Of a DNA stretch of 64,000 bases, positions 1-12,140 are shown in pieces. The stretch is from Malaya genurostris (taxonomy: Eukaryota > Arthropoda > Insecta > Diptera > Culicidae): the NCBI RefSeq assembly GCF_030247185.1, contig NC_080572.1, forward strand, positions 299,075,656 to 299,139,655. The letters are read 5' to 3'. Position 1 is the first letter of the stretch. Each line of letters opens with the position of its first letter. The translations under genes were made by a program, and so were the position numbers. The notes beneath the pieces are model-generated. The model was not told where the DNA came from, searched no databases, and worked only from the letters and a program-made list of their open reading frames with translations.

Positions 1-1
1 A

Positions 2-817
2 GTAATCTTCAAACATGTAAACGAGACGTTAGCCGTTTCTACAGGATGCCAAGAAACGCCCAAAATTACTATCTGTAAACGAGAACTATTGACAAACATC
101 AGTGCAGATGATTGCATCGCACCATTGATTAGAGGTTTGAACGGAAAATGTCCCTTCTCAGAATTGCCACAAACCATCGAATATGAATTACCCGCACCTG
201 GTACCATAATAGTCAAAGCGCTCACCAACAAAATTACATTGAGCAGCACGTGTGGAATTAATCAAAAAGAATTGAAAGGCATTTTTCTCGTCTCATTCCA
301 CAATTGTACCATCATTATTGGAAACAAATTATTCGAAAACTATGAAATTCAATTCCGTCACCCTATTATCGCACCTCTAAGGTCAAACCAAATCGCAGAA
401 ACACATTTGGAAAAATACGTCAACATAACCCAGTTACATGACCTACATATCGAAAACAGGAAGAACCTTCAATCTTTGGAATTGAAACAACATTTATCAA
501 TTGGTTCCTTCATATGCGCAGTTATCCTGATTACAACAATTCTAGGCATCGTTTATCATAAAACCAAAATATCTTCAACAGCATTAGTCGAACGCACGGG
601 TCGTGCTTCTTTAAGGGATGGAGGAGTTAACAGCCAGCGTTTCCCAAGAACGTCACCAATAGCAGACGATCGAGATTCCCACAGAATGAAGACCGCAGCA
701 TCAACAACAATCGTCGCCCCAGCATCAGTCACGTACACGGTAAACAAATCTTGTATCGCGTTACCGGCGCTAGGGAATAGTAAATCGACAGGGTTCTCAC
801 GATCGGCAGCTAGCTAG
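2..817 (+). CDS. Errantivirus-like envelope glycoprotein, 3' part
   Basis: The frame is open from base 2, so this is the 3' part of a gene that starts outside the window. It resembles the C-terminal half of the Env protein of gypsy-type endogenous retroviruses (errantiviruses). Several cysteines and N-glycosylation-type sites precede one strong hydrophobic segment (bases about 497-560, residues SFICAVILITTILGIVY), which looks like the membrane anchor before a short cytoplasmic tail. The reading frame runs past a purine-rich tract into the 3' LTR and ends at the stop at 815-817. In the family Env mediates envelope fusion; whether this copy works cannot be judged because the N-terminal part is missing. 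The class is firm, the exact family is not. Confidence 0.7.
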   Translation, partial: VIFKHVNETLAVSTGCQETPKITICKRELLTNISADDCIAPLIRGLNGKCPFSELPQTIEYELPAPGTIIVKALTNKITLSSTCGINQKELKGIFLVSFHNCTIIIGNKLFENYEIQFRHPIIAPLRSNQIAETHLEKYVNITQLHDLHIENRKNLQSLELKQHLSIGSFICAVILITTILGIVYHKTKISSTALVERTGRASLRDGGVNSQRFPRTSPIADDRDSHRMKTAASTTIVAPASVTYTVNKSCIALPALGNSKSTGFSRSAAS

Positions 818-927
818 GTTAGGCTTAGAGTAAAGTTAGAACAAAAATAAAGTTTAGTTTCAGTTTAACCTTAGAAGTGAAAAGTGTTCTCTCTTTTTAA
901 AAACCCCTTTGCGAGGGTAGATATTTT

Positions 928-930
<3 letters not shown>
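625..930 (+). mobile_element. 3' LTR of the env-bearing gypsy-like element
   Basis: A purine-rich tract at 610-624 (AAGGGATGGAGGAG) is followed by AGTTAAC, the typical left edge of errantivirus LTRs. A polyadenylation-type signal, AATAAAG, lies near 846. The right edge is inferred at about 930, where the unique sequence stops and a long AT microsatellite begins. Errantiviruses prefer TATA-like targets, which fits insertion next to an AT repeat. The right boundary is uncertain by about 10 bases. Confidence 0.6.

Positions 931-1023
<93 letters not shown>
931..1023. repeat. (AT)n microsatellite, about 90 bp
   Basis: This is an uninterrupted alternating AT run directly after the LTR of the env element. 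It may be an expanded TA-rich target site. Confidence 0.95.
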
Positions 1024-1025
<2 letters not shown>

Positions 1026-1091
1026 AACGGATGGACGGTTTTACATGATTCTTTTTTTTTTTGTTTGATCAGTTTCTACCCCTACCGGGTT

Positions 1092-1251
1092 TTTTTTTTG
1101 TTTTTTGTTTTAATTATAGAGGCTTTAACATCTTGATCATTCGCCTCTTCGGACCAGAAAATCTTTCTGACCCTATGTGCGGGGTTGGGAATCGAACCCA
1201 GGCGGGCTGCGTGAAAGGCATCGACTATCCCATCACGCTATACCCGTCCTC
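1092..1251 (-). mobile_element. tRNA-derived SINE, copy 1
   Basis: Read on the minus strand, the element starts with a tRNA-like head. It has an A-box-like segment (TATAGCGTGATGGG), a CTTTCAC stretch as in the anticodon loop of tRNA-Glu(UUC), and the B box GGTTCGATTCC. A short body (GGTCAGAAAG ... GAAGAGGCGAATGA) follows, then an A-rich tail (the T-rich run at about 1092-1114 on the plus strand). Both sides carry the 13-bp duplication CCCCTACCGGGTT (1079-1091 and 1252-1264), which shows target-primed insertion. A second full copy is at 34028-34189 and a fragment near 5835. Confidence 0.85.
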
Positions 1252-1264
1252 CCCCTACCGGGTT

Positions 1265-2860
1265 CGTACATCAAAAAAAATTGGAAAATTTGCCGGAAAA
1301 TTGGGAAAAATCCATAAAGTTGGTTTGAATGGACAATGGAATTTTCCACTGAAAAAGTCGTCAATGATTGCTAGATCTACGATTGATGTTTGGCGCGCAA
1401 CGTGTTGCATAAGTGTTAGGCCGTCGTAGAAAAGAATACTAGATCGTTGAACAAATTGTTTGGCGCGCAACGAGATGTTTTGTGTGGAGATATCACATGC
1501 CTACTTGATTCATGTTATTTGTCATTTCGAGCCACGTGCTTAATTGGATATCAAAATTATTGCTTGCCAAATGACACAATAACGGAATGCATATGACTGT
1601 TCTAGAAAACCGCTGCAGACAGGAGAAAAAGTCCTGATATCGTTTACCAGTTTATTGCTTGTATGTAATGGAGTTAGATAAATAATATTGGTCATCTTGA
1701 GCGCAAATCAGAAAATGTTTGATTAAATCAATGGAAAGATTGTTCTATAGAAGCGCTAATGTCAAACTGACACATTTTTCTTGCTTTCTAATGATTTAGC
1801 GCACATAATAAGTGGCCATTAGATATAGATAGAATGTTCAATATGATTATCATGATGGATTTATACTGCCATTTAATATTTCAAGTTCTGAGAAGAATGT
1901 TCAATTTGGCAAGTTCAAAATCAAATTAAAATTTAAGCGACGTCTCTCTAATCAACCAAAAGTTCCACTGTACCTGACAGGCCCGTGTGGGGTTTCAAAA
2001 GAGGGTTCAAGGGAGGGTTCAAAAGAAGGGGGGCACATGTTCAAGAGGGGGGGAGGTTCAAGGAGGGTGGAGATTCAAGGGTGGGGAAAACGCACAAATT
2101 CGAAGGAAAAGTCAAGTTATTTGCACTTTTATATAATAGGTACTCTATTTTTCATGGAACCTAATGTTAAAAAATTTTCCATTGGGCAGAGAGGGGAGGG
2201 GGAGGGGGGGTAGATGTTAAAACCCCTAGCCCCCCCCCCCCTTTGCACGGGGCTGGTACCTGAACAATATCCACTTTATTAGTGCCCTAAAGTACGCGTG
2301 GCACTTTTAGGCAACTTGAATATACAGAACAAGTTCTGAGAAAACTTTCTCACTGCTTAAAAACTGTACAAGGAACTGCTTCAAAGCTTATTCTGTTGCG
2401 TCGGGTGAACATTAAAGTATGAGTAATTCCTTAAAACGGACTGTTCAGAATGATTTGTATGTATGTGTTAAGTTTATCAACACAAAATTCTGGTTAGTGA
2501 GCTTTTTTATCCATTACCGAAACCAAGAATCATATCTGCAAGAGGAAGCGTGACACCTTATATCTATTTTGTTGAAGCCATTAGAGAGATATTCTTTATT
2601 GACTCAAAGGATGGGATGACAATCTGTCCATTTGCTCAATTTTTTCTTAACAGAAGTATTTCACATATTCACATTAATTTTTGGTAATATTGCTATTTTC
2701 AGCTAAAGCGAATGTGTGTCGAATTCCGTTGATTGTGGGATAAGTAATCAGAAAAATAATGGAGATAAACGGTAACTACTTAGTCATTTGATAATTCTGT
2801 TGTCCGAAAACATAAATTCGAACAAATAATTTTTGGGAGAGACGAAGTTCGACGGGTCAG
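1265..2860. other. Intergenic repeat-like DNA with purine-rich and poly-C tracts
   Basis: I see no convincing gene. From about 1980 to 2215 the plus strand is dominated by GGGTTCAA/GGGAGG-type purine blocks. A run of 13 C follows near 2230. The last 20-30 bases before 2865 look like the 3' terminus of a Helitron (see next entry), so part of this stretch is probably Helitron sequence whose 5' end I could not place. Confidence 0.5.
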
Positions 2861-2864
2861 CTAG
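2835..2864 (+). mobile_element. Helitron-like 3' terminus
   Basis: The stretch contains a short hairpin-capable motif (CGAAGTTCG) followed by CGGGTCAGCTAG and then T. Helitrons end in CTRR after a small hairpin and insert between A and T, which matches. The start of this element was not found upstream. The next base opens the neighbouring element. Confidence 0.55.
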
Positions 2865-4638
2865 TCTATATCTATATCTATATATATAAAAACGGATGTA
2901 AGTTTGTATGTTTGTAACGCGATAACTTCGGAACTACTGAACGGATTACCACCAAACTTGGCACAGGTACTTCTTGTATTTCAGAGATGGTTCAGGGAGT
3001 ATATTTATATGGGAGGGAGCGTAGCAAGTGTCATAAACAAGGGGGGGGGGGGGGGGGTCATGGAAAAATCCATATAACTTGACAAGAATCGATACGTTTT
3101 GAAGACCGTATAACCATTTTGCATACCTTAGATATGACTATATGGGGGGTGGATGTAGCAAGTGCCCTTAAAAGGGGGGTGTAATGTTTGTAATGGCATA
3201 ACTTCAAAACTACTTAAGCTATTGCTATTAAACCTGGTACATGTACTTTTTTCTCTTCAGAGATATTTCCATGAGGGGAGGGAGCGTAGTAAGTGTCCTT
3301 AACAAATGTGGTCATTAAAACTATCTAATTTGACGAGAATCGATACTTTTTGAAGATACTTTTTCTGTGGAGAGAGGGTGTAGTAAGTGCCTCTAAAAAT
3401 GGAGTGTAATGTTTGTAACGGCGCTACTCCGGAACTACTGAGCGGATTGCTATCAAATTTGGCACAGATACTCATTGCTCTTTATTTTCAGGGGGAAGAG
3501 TGTGTAGCAAGTGTCCTGAGGGTCGATGACGAAATTTGAAGAGAATCGAGATTTAGACTAGAAGGAGGGGTTTTTAAAAATAAAATTTAATCTCCCATTT
3601 TTTATAAAACAAGAGAGTGGCAACAATTTCAAGGTCGTATTTTTCTTTGAATAATTTCAAAGCATCTGGTTCCATTTTGCCGGGAAACTCAAAGAACTAA
3701 GGGAAAATAAACTTTTCTGCCTATGAACGCGAGTGTATTTAAGTCTCAGCATAACTACGAATAAACTAAACGAATCGCCACCAAGTTTGGCACGTGTACC
3801 AAAGGTGGGAATCGATATTTTTTGAAAAGCACAGATACTTTCTACACTACTCAGGGTAATCACGAAGGAAATCTGTAGTAAGTTCACTGACAAAAAAGAA
3901 GCTAAATCAAAATATATGATAAGGTTATTTTGAGGGTGAGAGAGTGGAATAAGTGCCCCGAACATGTCTAGCAACTAAGTGAGATTCACAAAAATATTCA
4001 CAAGAGGGAGGGAGAGTAAGTATTCTCAACATTGATCTGAATTGACGAAATCACACAATCAATGTGCATTTTTCATGTAAATTGAGAAACATTTGTATTA
4101 ACTGAATCGTTATTCCATAAGTTTACCTCCCCGATGAACAGCCAAAATGGTTAAAGCCTTGGTAAAATAAACTATATAAAAACGTTATTCTATAGTACGA
4201 ATGTAGTTATGATGTTAAACAGCCTTTCGTTATAAAATAATCATTATCAGATGGAAAATTTTGTGCAATTAATGATGTCATAAAAATTTTTATAAAGAGG
4301 AGGGAGTAGCAAGTGTTCATAGCCATGGAAGCCAAAGGTATTGTAGATCGAATGTGACGAGGAAGTACGGAAGTACGTTACAAGCACATATACATATGAA
4401 ACTCGAAGGTTACTAAGAACGTATTTATAGAGAGAAAGGTGTTTCAAATGTTTCTAACAAAAGCGTTCAAATATAAAACTGACCCAATTTGTGGAGAATA
4501 CCATGGAAATTATGATTATTTGGAGATCTGAGATCGGACACTGATCATTCGCAATCTGAACATGAACGGAGTATAGCAGGACAACTTCGACCTTGCCTTC
4601 ACGAAACATTTCCGAGCAACGCCGGGTAATTCAGCTAG
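2865..4638 (+). mobile_element. Non-autonomous Helitron-like element with internal periodic units
   Basis: The left end is TC followed by CTATATCTATATATATAAAAACGG, and the right end is GCCGGGTAATTCAGCTAG followed by T. These are the TC...CTRR termini and A/T target expected for Helitrons. No Rep/helicase ORF is present. The interior repeats a degenerate unit of roughly 230-330 bp. Each unit has a TTTGTAACGCGATAACTTCGG-like core, then GAACTACTGAACGGAT, a 'CCAAACTTGGCACAGGTAC' type segment and a GGGAGGGAGCGTAGCAAGTG block. Unit starts lie near 2905, 3185, 3408 and 3735. A run of 17 G lies near 3042. Class assignment rests on the termini only. Confidence 0.55.
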
Positions 4639-4664
4639 TGTTAAATAGAAAATTCCTTATTTAC

Positions 4665-5308
4665 ATGGTGGACAATGCAATAGAAGTACGCGTGCATGAC
4701 CTTCCCCCGCAGACCAGCGATGGGTTCGTTCGGGAAAACATGTCACAGTACGGTGAAGTTCTTTCCATCGAAAGGGAAGTATGCCGGTTTTTTTCCCGAG
4801 TATCCGGAATGGCGTGCGAGTGGTACGTATGCAACTACGTAAAGCAATTCCATCTTACATCATTTGTGATCAAGACGGGATACATCCGTGTAAAACGCTG
4901 ATTACTTGTGGAAATCAACTGGTTACATGTCAGTTTTGTGAACAACCTGCACACTACGGCAAACCTTGCACTGAAACAGCGAAAATGATATCTTTAAACA
5001 AAAACAAGTACAACCGCTCAACAACGGAAACTAGTGAATGCAGTGCTTCTGTTTCAAAAACATTTTCACCATCACACCAACTATCAACTGCAAACAATGT
5101 ACAAAGCGCATCTAGAGCAACTAGCAATGAACCCAAGACTGCGATCAACAATGAAAACAAGGAAACGGAAACCACTCACAACTCCAACGATGTAGCAATG
5201 AATGATATGAGCCACGGACAAAGTGACCTCCAATCTTCGCTAGAAGGAAATGAAAGCTCCTCTTCCCCTAGAAGAAGGGTGACAACGAGATCTAACAATA
5301 AAAAATAA
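4665..5308 (+). pseudogene. Non-LTR retrotransposon ORF1 (gag-like) relic, frameshifted
   Basis: The protein begins MVDNAIEVRVHDLPP and reads through an RRM-like segment. A frameshift near 4780-4790 moves it into the next frame, which continues to a stop at 5308. The C-terminal part has a CCHC zinc knuckle (CQFCEQPAHYGKPC) and then a long polar Ser/Thr/Asn-rich tail ending in a basic patch. This is the ORF1 nucleic-acid-binding protein of a mosquito-type LINE. No ORF2 follows, so the copy is a fragment. Its 5' side begins right after the Helitron-like terminus at 4638, so the two elements abut. Confidence 0.6.
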
Positions 5309-6336
5309 TATTGTCTTAACAAAAACACCTGAATATCTGTTTAGTAATTCTTTTTCCATGCCATCAGGAATATGATCAACAATTTTTGGTTAAACTTTCA
5401 ACAGTGTTATATAACCATACATAACTCAAAAATTTAGTTTTCTCAAACTTTTGTAAACAATGAGGAAAATTCAGTGTGTATGCTTGCCTTTTTCGCACAC
5501 GGACAACGGTTTGGAACAGGTTTCTTAACTAGATTTCGGAACTGAATTTAATGCCCTTATTTAAGTTCGGAATTTTTATGCAGGTATAGAATTAAAATAA
5601 GAGCCAGGAATCCGGAAATGAGAATTCTACTAAACTAAATTCATAGATATTTAGACATTTCTTGATCTGGATTACGATTCTGCTTTTTGCAACTGACTTC
5701 GCAGTTAGTTTCAGTTCTTGAATGGTCGAAATTCAGGCTCTGATGTAGATAAATTGGTGATAAAAAGTACTCATCAGTTGTAAACATCGGATAAATCTTA
5801 GTTTATATAAGATTATAAAGTTTTTAACCTCAAGCACATTCAACTTTCTGATCCTATGTGCGAGATTGGGAATCGAACCCAGGCAGCTGCGTGCGTCCCT
5901 TGTCAAAATAGACTTGTAACGATTTGGATGAAACTTTACACGCGTCAATAAGTAAAATTCAGGCAGCGAAGCCGTAGAAGTAGTAAAATTCACGCAATCA
6001 ACTTATACGACGAACGATTATCTATATTCGGAAAAAAAGAAGAAGCATACTAGTTTCATTCGTATTCACATCCTCCAGTGATGTCTGTAACATTACCCGG
6101 CCGCTTTCGTTTGAATCTTCGTTCCCAATCAAATAGAACAACATATTCAACAACAGACCGTTTTTCACAAAATGCCAGTGCCGGAGAACGATAGAACTTT
6201 AAACGGACACAAAGGCAATTTCTTTCCAAGATCAGTTCGAATTTTGTGCTCAATCGGTTAATAAAAACTGCGATCTTTAACATAGACCTTAATCTTAAAG
6301 CATCACATCCCGCACATTCCCCCAAAGAACACACAC
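5309..6336. other. Intergenic, SINE fragment near 5835-5895
   Basis: A piece of the tRNA-derived SINE is recognisable at about 5847-5890 (minus orientation, B box as GGGAATCGAACCC on the plus strand). It is degraded and lacks the full head and tail. Nothing else was recognised between the ORF1 relic and RINT1. Confidence 0.5.
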
Positions 6337-8672
6337 CTAAACATTAACTATATCGTTTCGTCGTTCCAGTATCGAAATTGTTGAAGATTTTCCCAGTATC
6401 ATCAGACCCAACTCCTTCGTGATGTTGGCAATCACTTCGTCGGACTGCTCCTTCGTCAGTGTCTCGTGGAGAAGCATAGCCGAACCAAGAGGTAGCGTCA
6501 ACAGCGAGCAAGCATCATTTATTCTGAAAGGACTCTAGTCAATGCTGACGATATCACAGGGTTATAGAAGTACACACTACCTTTTGAATAACAAGCTGGG
6601 CTTCCGCGCATACTGACCGAACAGTGCAAACATGTTTCGCGTCATGTCGAACTGAAACTGCAAGGCGCCACCGGTGGAAAACTTCGTATTCATAACCATA
6701 TTGTCAATCATCCACTCATCCAACTGCAACGCAATCAATCGGACCACAATCGAGAACACATTCGCCGACAGTTGACTCTCGAGTTGGTGCAAATTATTCA
6801 CCAACTGTTGGAACATTCCGCTGGCCGTTGCGGAAAGCATAAATGTTTCCTTTGTGTCCAACTGGTTCATCGTTGGCCACTGGTCATGCCGATACGGGCG
6901 AGATTTCGACTTTACATCGTCAACTACCCTCCCCGATAGATCCTTCACCAACGATCGCTGCCAATGCTCGAGTTCTTCAATGATTTTATCGAACACAGAG
7001 CTAATCTCGTCCGCATTGGGACCGTACAAGGCGGCATGCAAATGAAGGTAGTGTACATTTTCACCCCATTCTCGAAGAACCGATGTGATATAATTGATTG
7101 CGTTTAGGATCTTGGTGGAGCTCACATTGTCCGCACCGGGACTGTTGTGCAGTTGAACCAATCGACGACGAAAGTTATCGATCAGCTCCAGCTGAAGGTC
7201 CAAAAATTGCAACTGCTGACCAGGTTGAGGTAGGGCACAGTATCGTTCTTTGATGGCATCCAGAAGCCTACCAGAAAAAAACAACATCTCAAATTATAAT
7301 ATGAAAACCATGAATCAGAGCTCAATTTTACCGAATGAATTGATCTGCACATCTGGGAATTTTCATATCGTCCAAATTTGCCGGATCCAGAAACTGCCAA
7401 GAGTCCTCACTTTTCAACATTGTGTCCATCTTGTCCGTGGTAAATTTCTTCTCGATGGCCATCCACTTGACTAGGTATTTAGGTTGAATCAAAACTGCTA
7501 CGACATTCGGAAAACTACCCGGATAGCCTAAGGTGGTTTTCAATTCCTGCTCGAACGAGAGCACTTCGTCGATCAAATGTGCGAACAAAGCTTCCTCCTG
7601 ACAAATACTATCGATGTCATCCACCAACTTTTCGATAGCCAGCTGTACCAACCCTCGAACGAATTCCAACTGAAAACGAAGCAGAATTTTATAAACACCC
7701 ACGCGATACACGAACTCTCACCCGAACGTTGTGATTTGTAACACCGGCTTTGAGGGCTGCTGTTTGAAAATTTTGACCGACAAAAACATGATTCTCTTTG
7801 GCCCAGGATAGAATCTGCGTCAGGTACCATTCCGGTTTATCCAGACGATTGGTTTGCTTGTTTCCGGTGAAATGAAATATGAAACGCAATCGAAACGGTT
7901 TCACCAAAAGTTCTACCGGGGAAGTAAACGGAGGACAGATGATCGACGGTGTTATTTTTGTGCTCAACAAGTTCTGATCGCCGGGAATCTTTACAACGAA
8001 CAAATATTCTCCTAGAACAGCAAGTTTGTTTAGGTTCTCCTTAGAGGGATTGAACAATTCAAGTGTTTGATTCAGATTAGGCCACTTTATCGTTTTGAGA
8101 ACGGCTTCAAATTCTTTCGAGAATTTATCCTTCAATATATCATGCCAGTAAAATGCAGTTTTTCTTGCAAACATTTTTAGATGTGGAGCATCCACCTCAC
8201 TCAACCGATCCAGTATGCTGTTGGACAAATTTCCACTCAATGCAACGTACAAACTAATCATTTTGTTTTCATCCTTTCCGTTGATGGATGACGTCAACCC
8301 TTGGCTAATGTTTTGAATATCTAACAAAATCATAAAATACTCTTTCATATTTTGCAATTTGTTTATCCGTTCCAACTTATCATCAATTTGCTCCAGTAGT
8401 TTCTGATGGCGTGTAATTTTTTCTGATAATGTTTTTTCAAACGAATCCAGATGGTCTGCCGCTTCTTCCAGTTCCGTGTATCTTTGCGAACAGGACTGCA
8501 GTGCATTTTTCAGCTCCGGAGCACACTGTTCATCCGTCAGGGTTAGTCGCCTGGAAAAGCGATCCAAATCTGTTCGCAAACTCTGTACCAAGTCGCCACT
8601 TTTGGCTAGCGCTCCGATATCGGAACCTAGTTCCTTATTCAGGCGTTCAATCACTCGATCTTCGATCGTCAT
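6337..8672 (-). CDS. Rint1: RINT1/Tip20 family vesicle-tethering protein
   Basis: Four exons join in frame: 8672-7722, 7669-7332, 7267-6581 and 6523-6337, all with GT-AG introns of about 50-65 bases, giving 720 aa. That is close to the length of insect RINT1. The N-terminal third is rich in coiled-coil heptads (about residues 20-120). The remainder matches the RINT1_TIP1 domain, with landmark text HFTGNKQTNRLDKPEWYLTQ near the end of exon 1 and DEWMIDNMVMNTKFSTGGA in exon 3. RINT1 is part of the NRZ/Dsl1 complex (with ZW10 and NAG) that tethers Golgi-derived COPI vesicles at the ER, and it has a role in the G2/M checkpoint through RAD50. The start ATG at 8672 is the first in frame and fits the family. 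I see no disruption. Confidence 0.93.
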
Positions 8673-11600
8673 TTTTAAGCTGGCGGTGTCTGGCGAGAAA
8701 TTTTATACCAACGAGTTACCTAAACACTTAAATTGGCCGACAATATCTACATGAACATAATTGTAATTCCGGTTAAAAAATTGTACCCGAAGGAAAGCGA
8801 AACTTTCGTTGATACTTTTCAGGTAAACACCTCATAACTTCTGTTGCTGACGAACATCTGGAATTGACAGATAACATCTGACAGTAGAGCGTTACTCAAT
8901 TTTTTTTAAGGCACACTAAAAAAAATCGTGGTAATCTTACCTGAAAACATGATTTTCATCCACTGAATGAATAGGATTGTTCATATATCATGCATTTTAC
9001 TTAATACTTAAATTAATATTTCTTGTCAGGTGGAAGCTACGTGATTCTCATATAACTATTAACTGATATTGTCGTAATGGTTTAATGACGTGAACATCAT
9101 TCTACACAGAGAGGAATTGGCCTAGTTTGAAACAACTAATTGTATTGTTGACATTAAATGTCGAATGTTTATTGAGTCAAATTAAAAATTATCTGTTTCA
9201 AACCAAAGATTCATATTGATCCAAATAATTATTACAATAAATTTCAACTCATTTAATATTATTGTTGTAAGATTGAAAATGTTTGATTACACCAAAAAAA
9301 TTGGTTATTTTATATCATATTCGAAGTTGTCCCAAACAAAATTCAGCTTGTTGGATGATGCACATATCACATCAGTTCAATATAATATATCACTTTGAAT
9401 CAACATATGTGTTGAGTATAAATAACCTAAATTTTTGATTAGGTGAATACCAACCTGACGATTAAGTCAAAACAAAATAGTTTTTCAGTTTGCTTCGGTT
9501 GCTTTTATCATTAGCTTGCTTCTTCTCGGTTGTGTTTAGTTTTCGTGTCATCTCAGTTTCCATTGTTTTTGAAGTGATTTTATATTGTAAAAAGTGTTAG
9601 TTGAACTGTGCAAATGTGTTTATCAATCAGGGAATTGTTTTTTGAAAGTAGTACAATATGCAGTGATACCATTGATATTTTCAAAATAACGGAAATATTT
9701 TTCAATGACGATAATGCGCTTCTGCTGCTCTGCGAGAAATATAAAATAAAAACACTTGCAATCGTGTGAAATAAGCACTACAGCTAGATCAGTAGTAGTA
9801 AGTAACATTGAATACAATAATAGTAATAACGATTTATTCATTTTAGTTGTTTGACGTAAAGTCGCCATAACTAAGTTCAGTTATTGCAATGACTGAGCGG
9901 AAACATATATTGGAGAAGCCAAATGAATGAAATAATAATAGTAATGTTATAGATCTACATAATTTAGAAGGGACCTCTTATTTACGACTATGTAATTACA
10001 AAACTTGGATCTATGTATTTATGTGTAAAATATAAACGTAAAAATAAAATTCATTTCATTCCCCTTAACCAAAAATAGAGCGTTCTACCTCAAAACTTCT
10101 CATTTCCTTCGAACAACAAATTTTTTCTTTGAATCAACAAGAAGTGATGATTGCACTCACTATTTTGTTGGTCATTTTAGAAAAAAATCTCAGTATGTGT
10201 AATCCAAACTTTGTTTGAAATAAGTTGTGAAGTATGGTTGAATTTACCTAAGAGTTTTCAACTGTTAAACTGGAACAACCACCATTATAGCTGTTCCAAA
10301 CGAATATTTGTTGAAAATACCTTAAAATCGGAGCTAAAAACAACCTTGTATTTCAGTTTATTTCGAAGTTCATAGTCAGTCAAAGTAAATCAAAAACATG
10401 TTTGTGCAAATTTCAATGTAGAAATTCGGTTGAAGTAACCTACCATAGTACCATAGTTTTTTCTCCGTGTATGCATTGGAAAGTCACTTAATATTTTCAT
10501 GGTTGCTGAGTGAGCATTAAGCATCCCGTTAGAAGATAAATTATGTAGAATGCTTTTAGAACACAATGAAAGCGACGATACGACCAGGCACTCTGAAGGA
10601 GAATCGGCTTGAAAAATGTCGGTTAACGATTTACCATCAGTTACCACAAATTGAGCGATCCCTCGTTAATGATGAAAACATTATTGTTCGAGCAACACTG
10701 TTTAGTTGCTATGAACTAGTTGCTAAGGAACCGCAATATAAATAAACAAACAATTTGGGTAGTCGTTCGTTTAATTTTGATGATTGCTAATGATAAATTA
10801 TATCGTAAGTGCAGGTTAAAAAAACGGGCCAATAAAGCATTCTTGTTGACCAACATATTAATAGGTGTATATTGACGACTTATCAGGTGCAAATTAAAGA
10901 TGGTCGAGTAGCACTCTCTTGATCTTGGACCCCTCCCCTTCCCCCAACATTCCCAATCGAAAGTAAAAAGGTTTTACCCGTACCCGACCCGAAGAATAAT
11001 TTTTCTTCCAAACCCGAACTAGATAAAATCGAACAGTCGGGTTAGAATACTTGAAATCCGAATTTTTGAACCGGAACTCGACCCGTACCTAATTCGAACT
11101 CGACAAACATATAAAGTATATGAATTGGGAAATGGCTTAAAAGATTCTAAAATACGATAAGTTGTAAAAATTGTATTTGTTGTTGAGTTAATAAATTAAG
11201 ATTTGTATAAAATAGTCATTGTAGTAATGTTTTTATGCATTTTATATAACTATTCCTGACCGCTATCCATCCTTATTTGATTGACTTATAGATGTCTAGA
11301 TACGTATTACATTTCTTTGTATTAAGGTGGGAGTTACAGAGGCAATAATCTTTTTTTAGGAAGCATAATGGATAGGCGGTAATAATTCGAAAAGTATTAA
11401 ATTAAGGATTGATCATCGAAAAATCACTTCAAATGCCTCGATTTGTTATAATAAAATGCAAATGTTGTTTAATGTTATCACGACTGACGTTTTTTAGGTT
11501 TTAATTTGTTATACGGTGCTGTTTTGGCCATCAATAATACGTTGAAGTTTGCTAGATACAGGTGGAGTACTGTTCATGGACATCATCATACTCGTAGGAT

Positions 11601-12135
11601 TAGAAGCATTATAGAGAAATATTCCTGCATGAGTTGTTTCAGACCAATAGAAGACTCAAAAATGTTTGGTATATTGCCTGGCTGATTCAAGTACTTAAAA
11701 AACTATTCCTTGTGGAAAAAAATTTTCTTTTATTTCCAGTATTGAGAGAATTTTTCTTTCTGACATCACCAGTGAGGGGCAGTTAAATTTGCGATACAGT
11801 TTTAATAGACGAGTGGAAGGCCGTGTCTCGATTGAACTGAATATCAAATTAGGTCAATATTATCAAATGATCTCACCTTAGCTGATAACGTTTGAATCGC
11901 AATCCTTTTGATAATCGGCACACACATTAGTATTCCCAATATTGAATAAATCACCGTTTCGGTATTGAAGCTTAGTTGACATTGATCTTCTACACATTCT
12001 TTTATTCTCTGAGAGTTTAAGAACTACTCGAGAGTGCTCGAAATGTTCCTGAATATCCCCTACAGTTTAAAGTTTCAACTAAACAATGTCAATTTGCAAC
12101 AGAAATTGGTTCATTGTAAATATAACAAGAGTATT
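8673..12135. other. Intergenic, AT-rich, transposon-derived in part
   Basis: I find no gene. Near 8920 and near 10470 there are oppositely oriented CACNNAGAAAAAA/CACTAAAAAAAA-like ends that could bound an old DNA element of about 1.55 kb, but no target duplication is clear. Segments at about 10620-10760 and 11780-11830 match the two ends of the hAT-type element at 34440-35934 and mark a diverged relative. An ACCCG-rich stretch at 10897-11110 resembles the end of the hAT element at 18204-20347. Confidence 0.4.
10897..11110 (+). repeat. Fragment related to the ACCCG-repeat hAT element
   Basis: The segment begins AAAGATGGTCGAGTA, close to the terminal repeat TAGAGATGGTCGGGTA of the element at 18204-20347. 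It contains TTTTACCCGTACCCGACCCG followed by degenerate ACCCGAAC motifs. It is a diverged, probably partial copy. Confidence 0.5.
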
Positions 12136-12140
12136 GAAAG

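Noticed and set aside
4593..4664. Extension of the ORF1 relic upstream to an earlier ATG at 4593.
   Set aside because: The first 24 codons lie in or next to the Helitron terminus. The conserved ORF1 text starts at 4665.
8920..10480. Opposed CACNNAGAAAAAA-like ends considered as a DNA transposon of 1.55 kb.
   Set aside because: The ends match poorly and I could find no target duplication, so it is only mentioned in the intergenic note.
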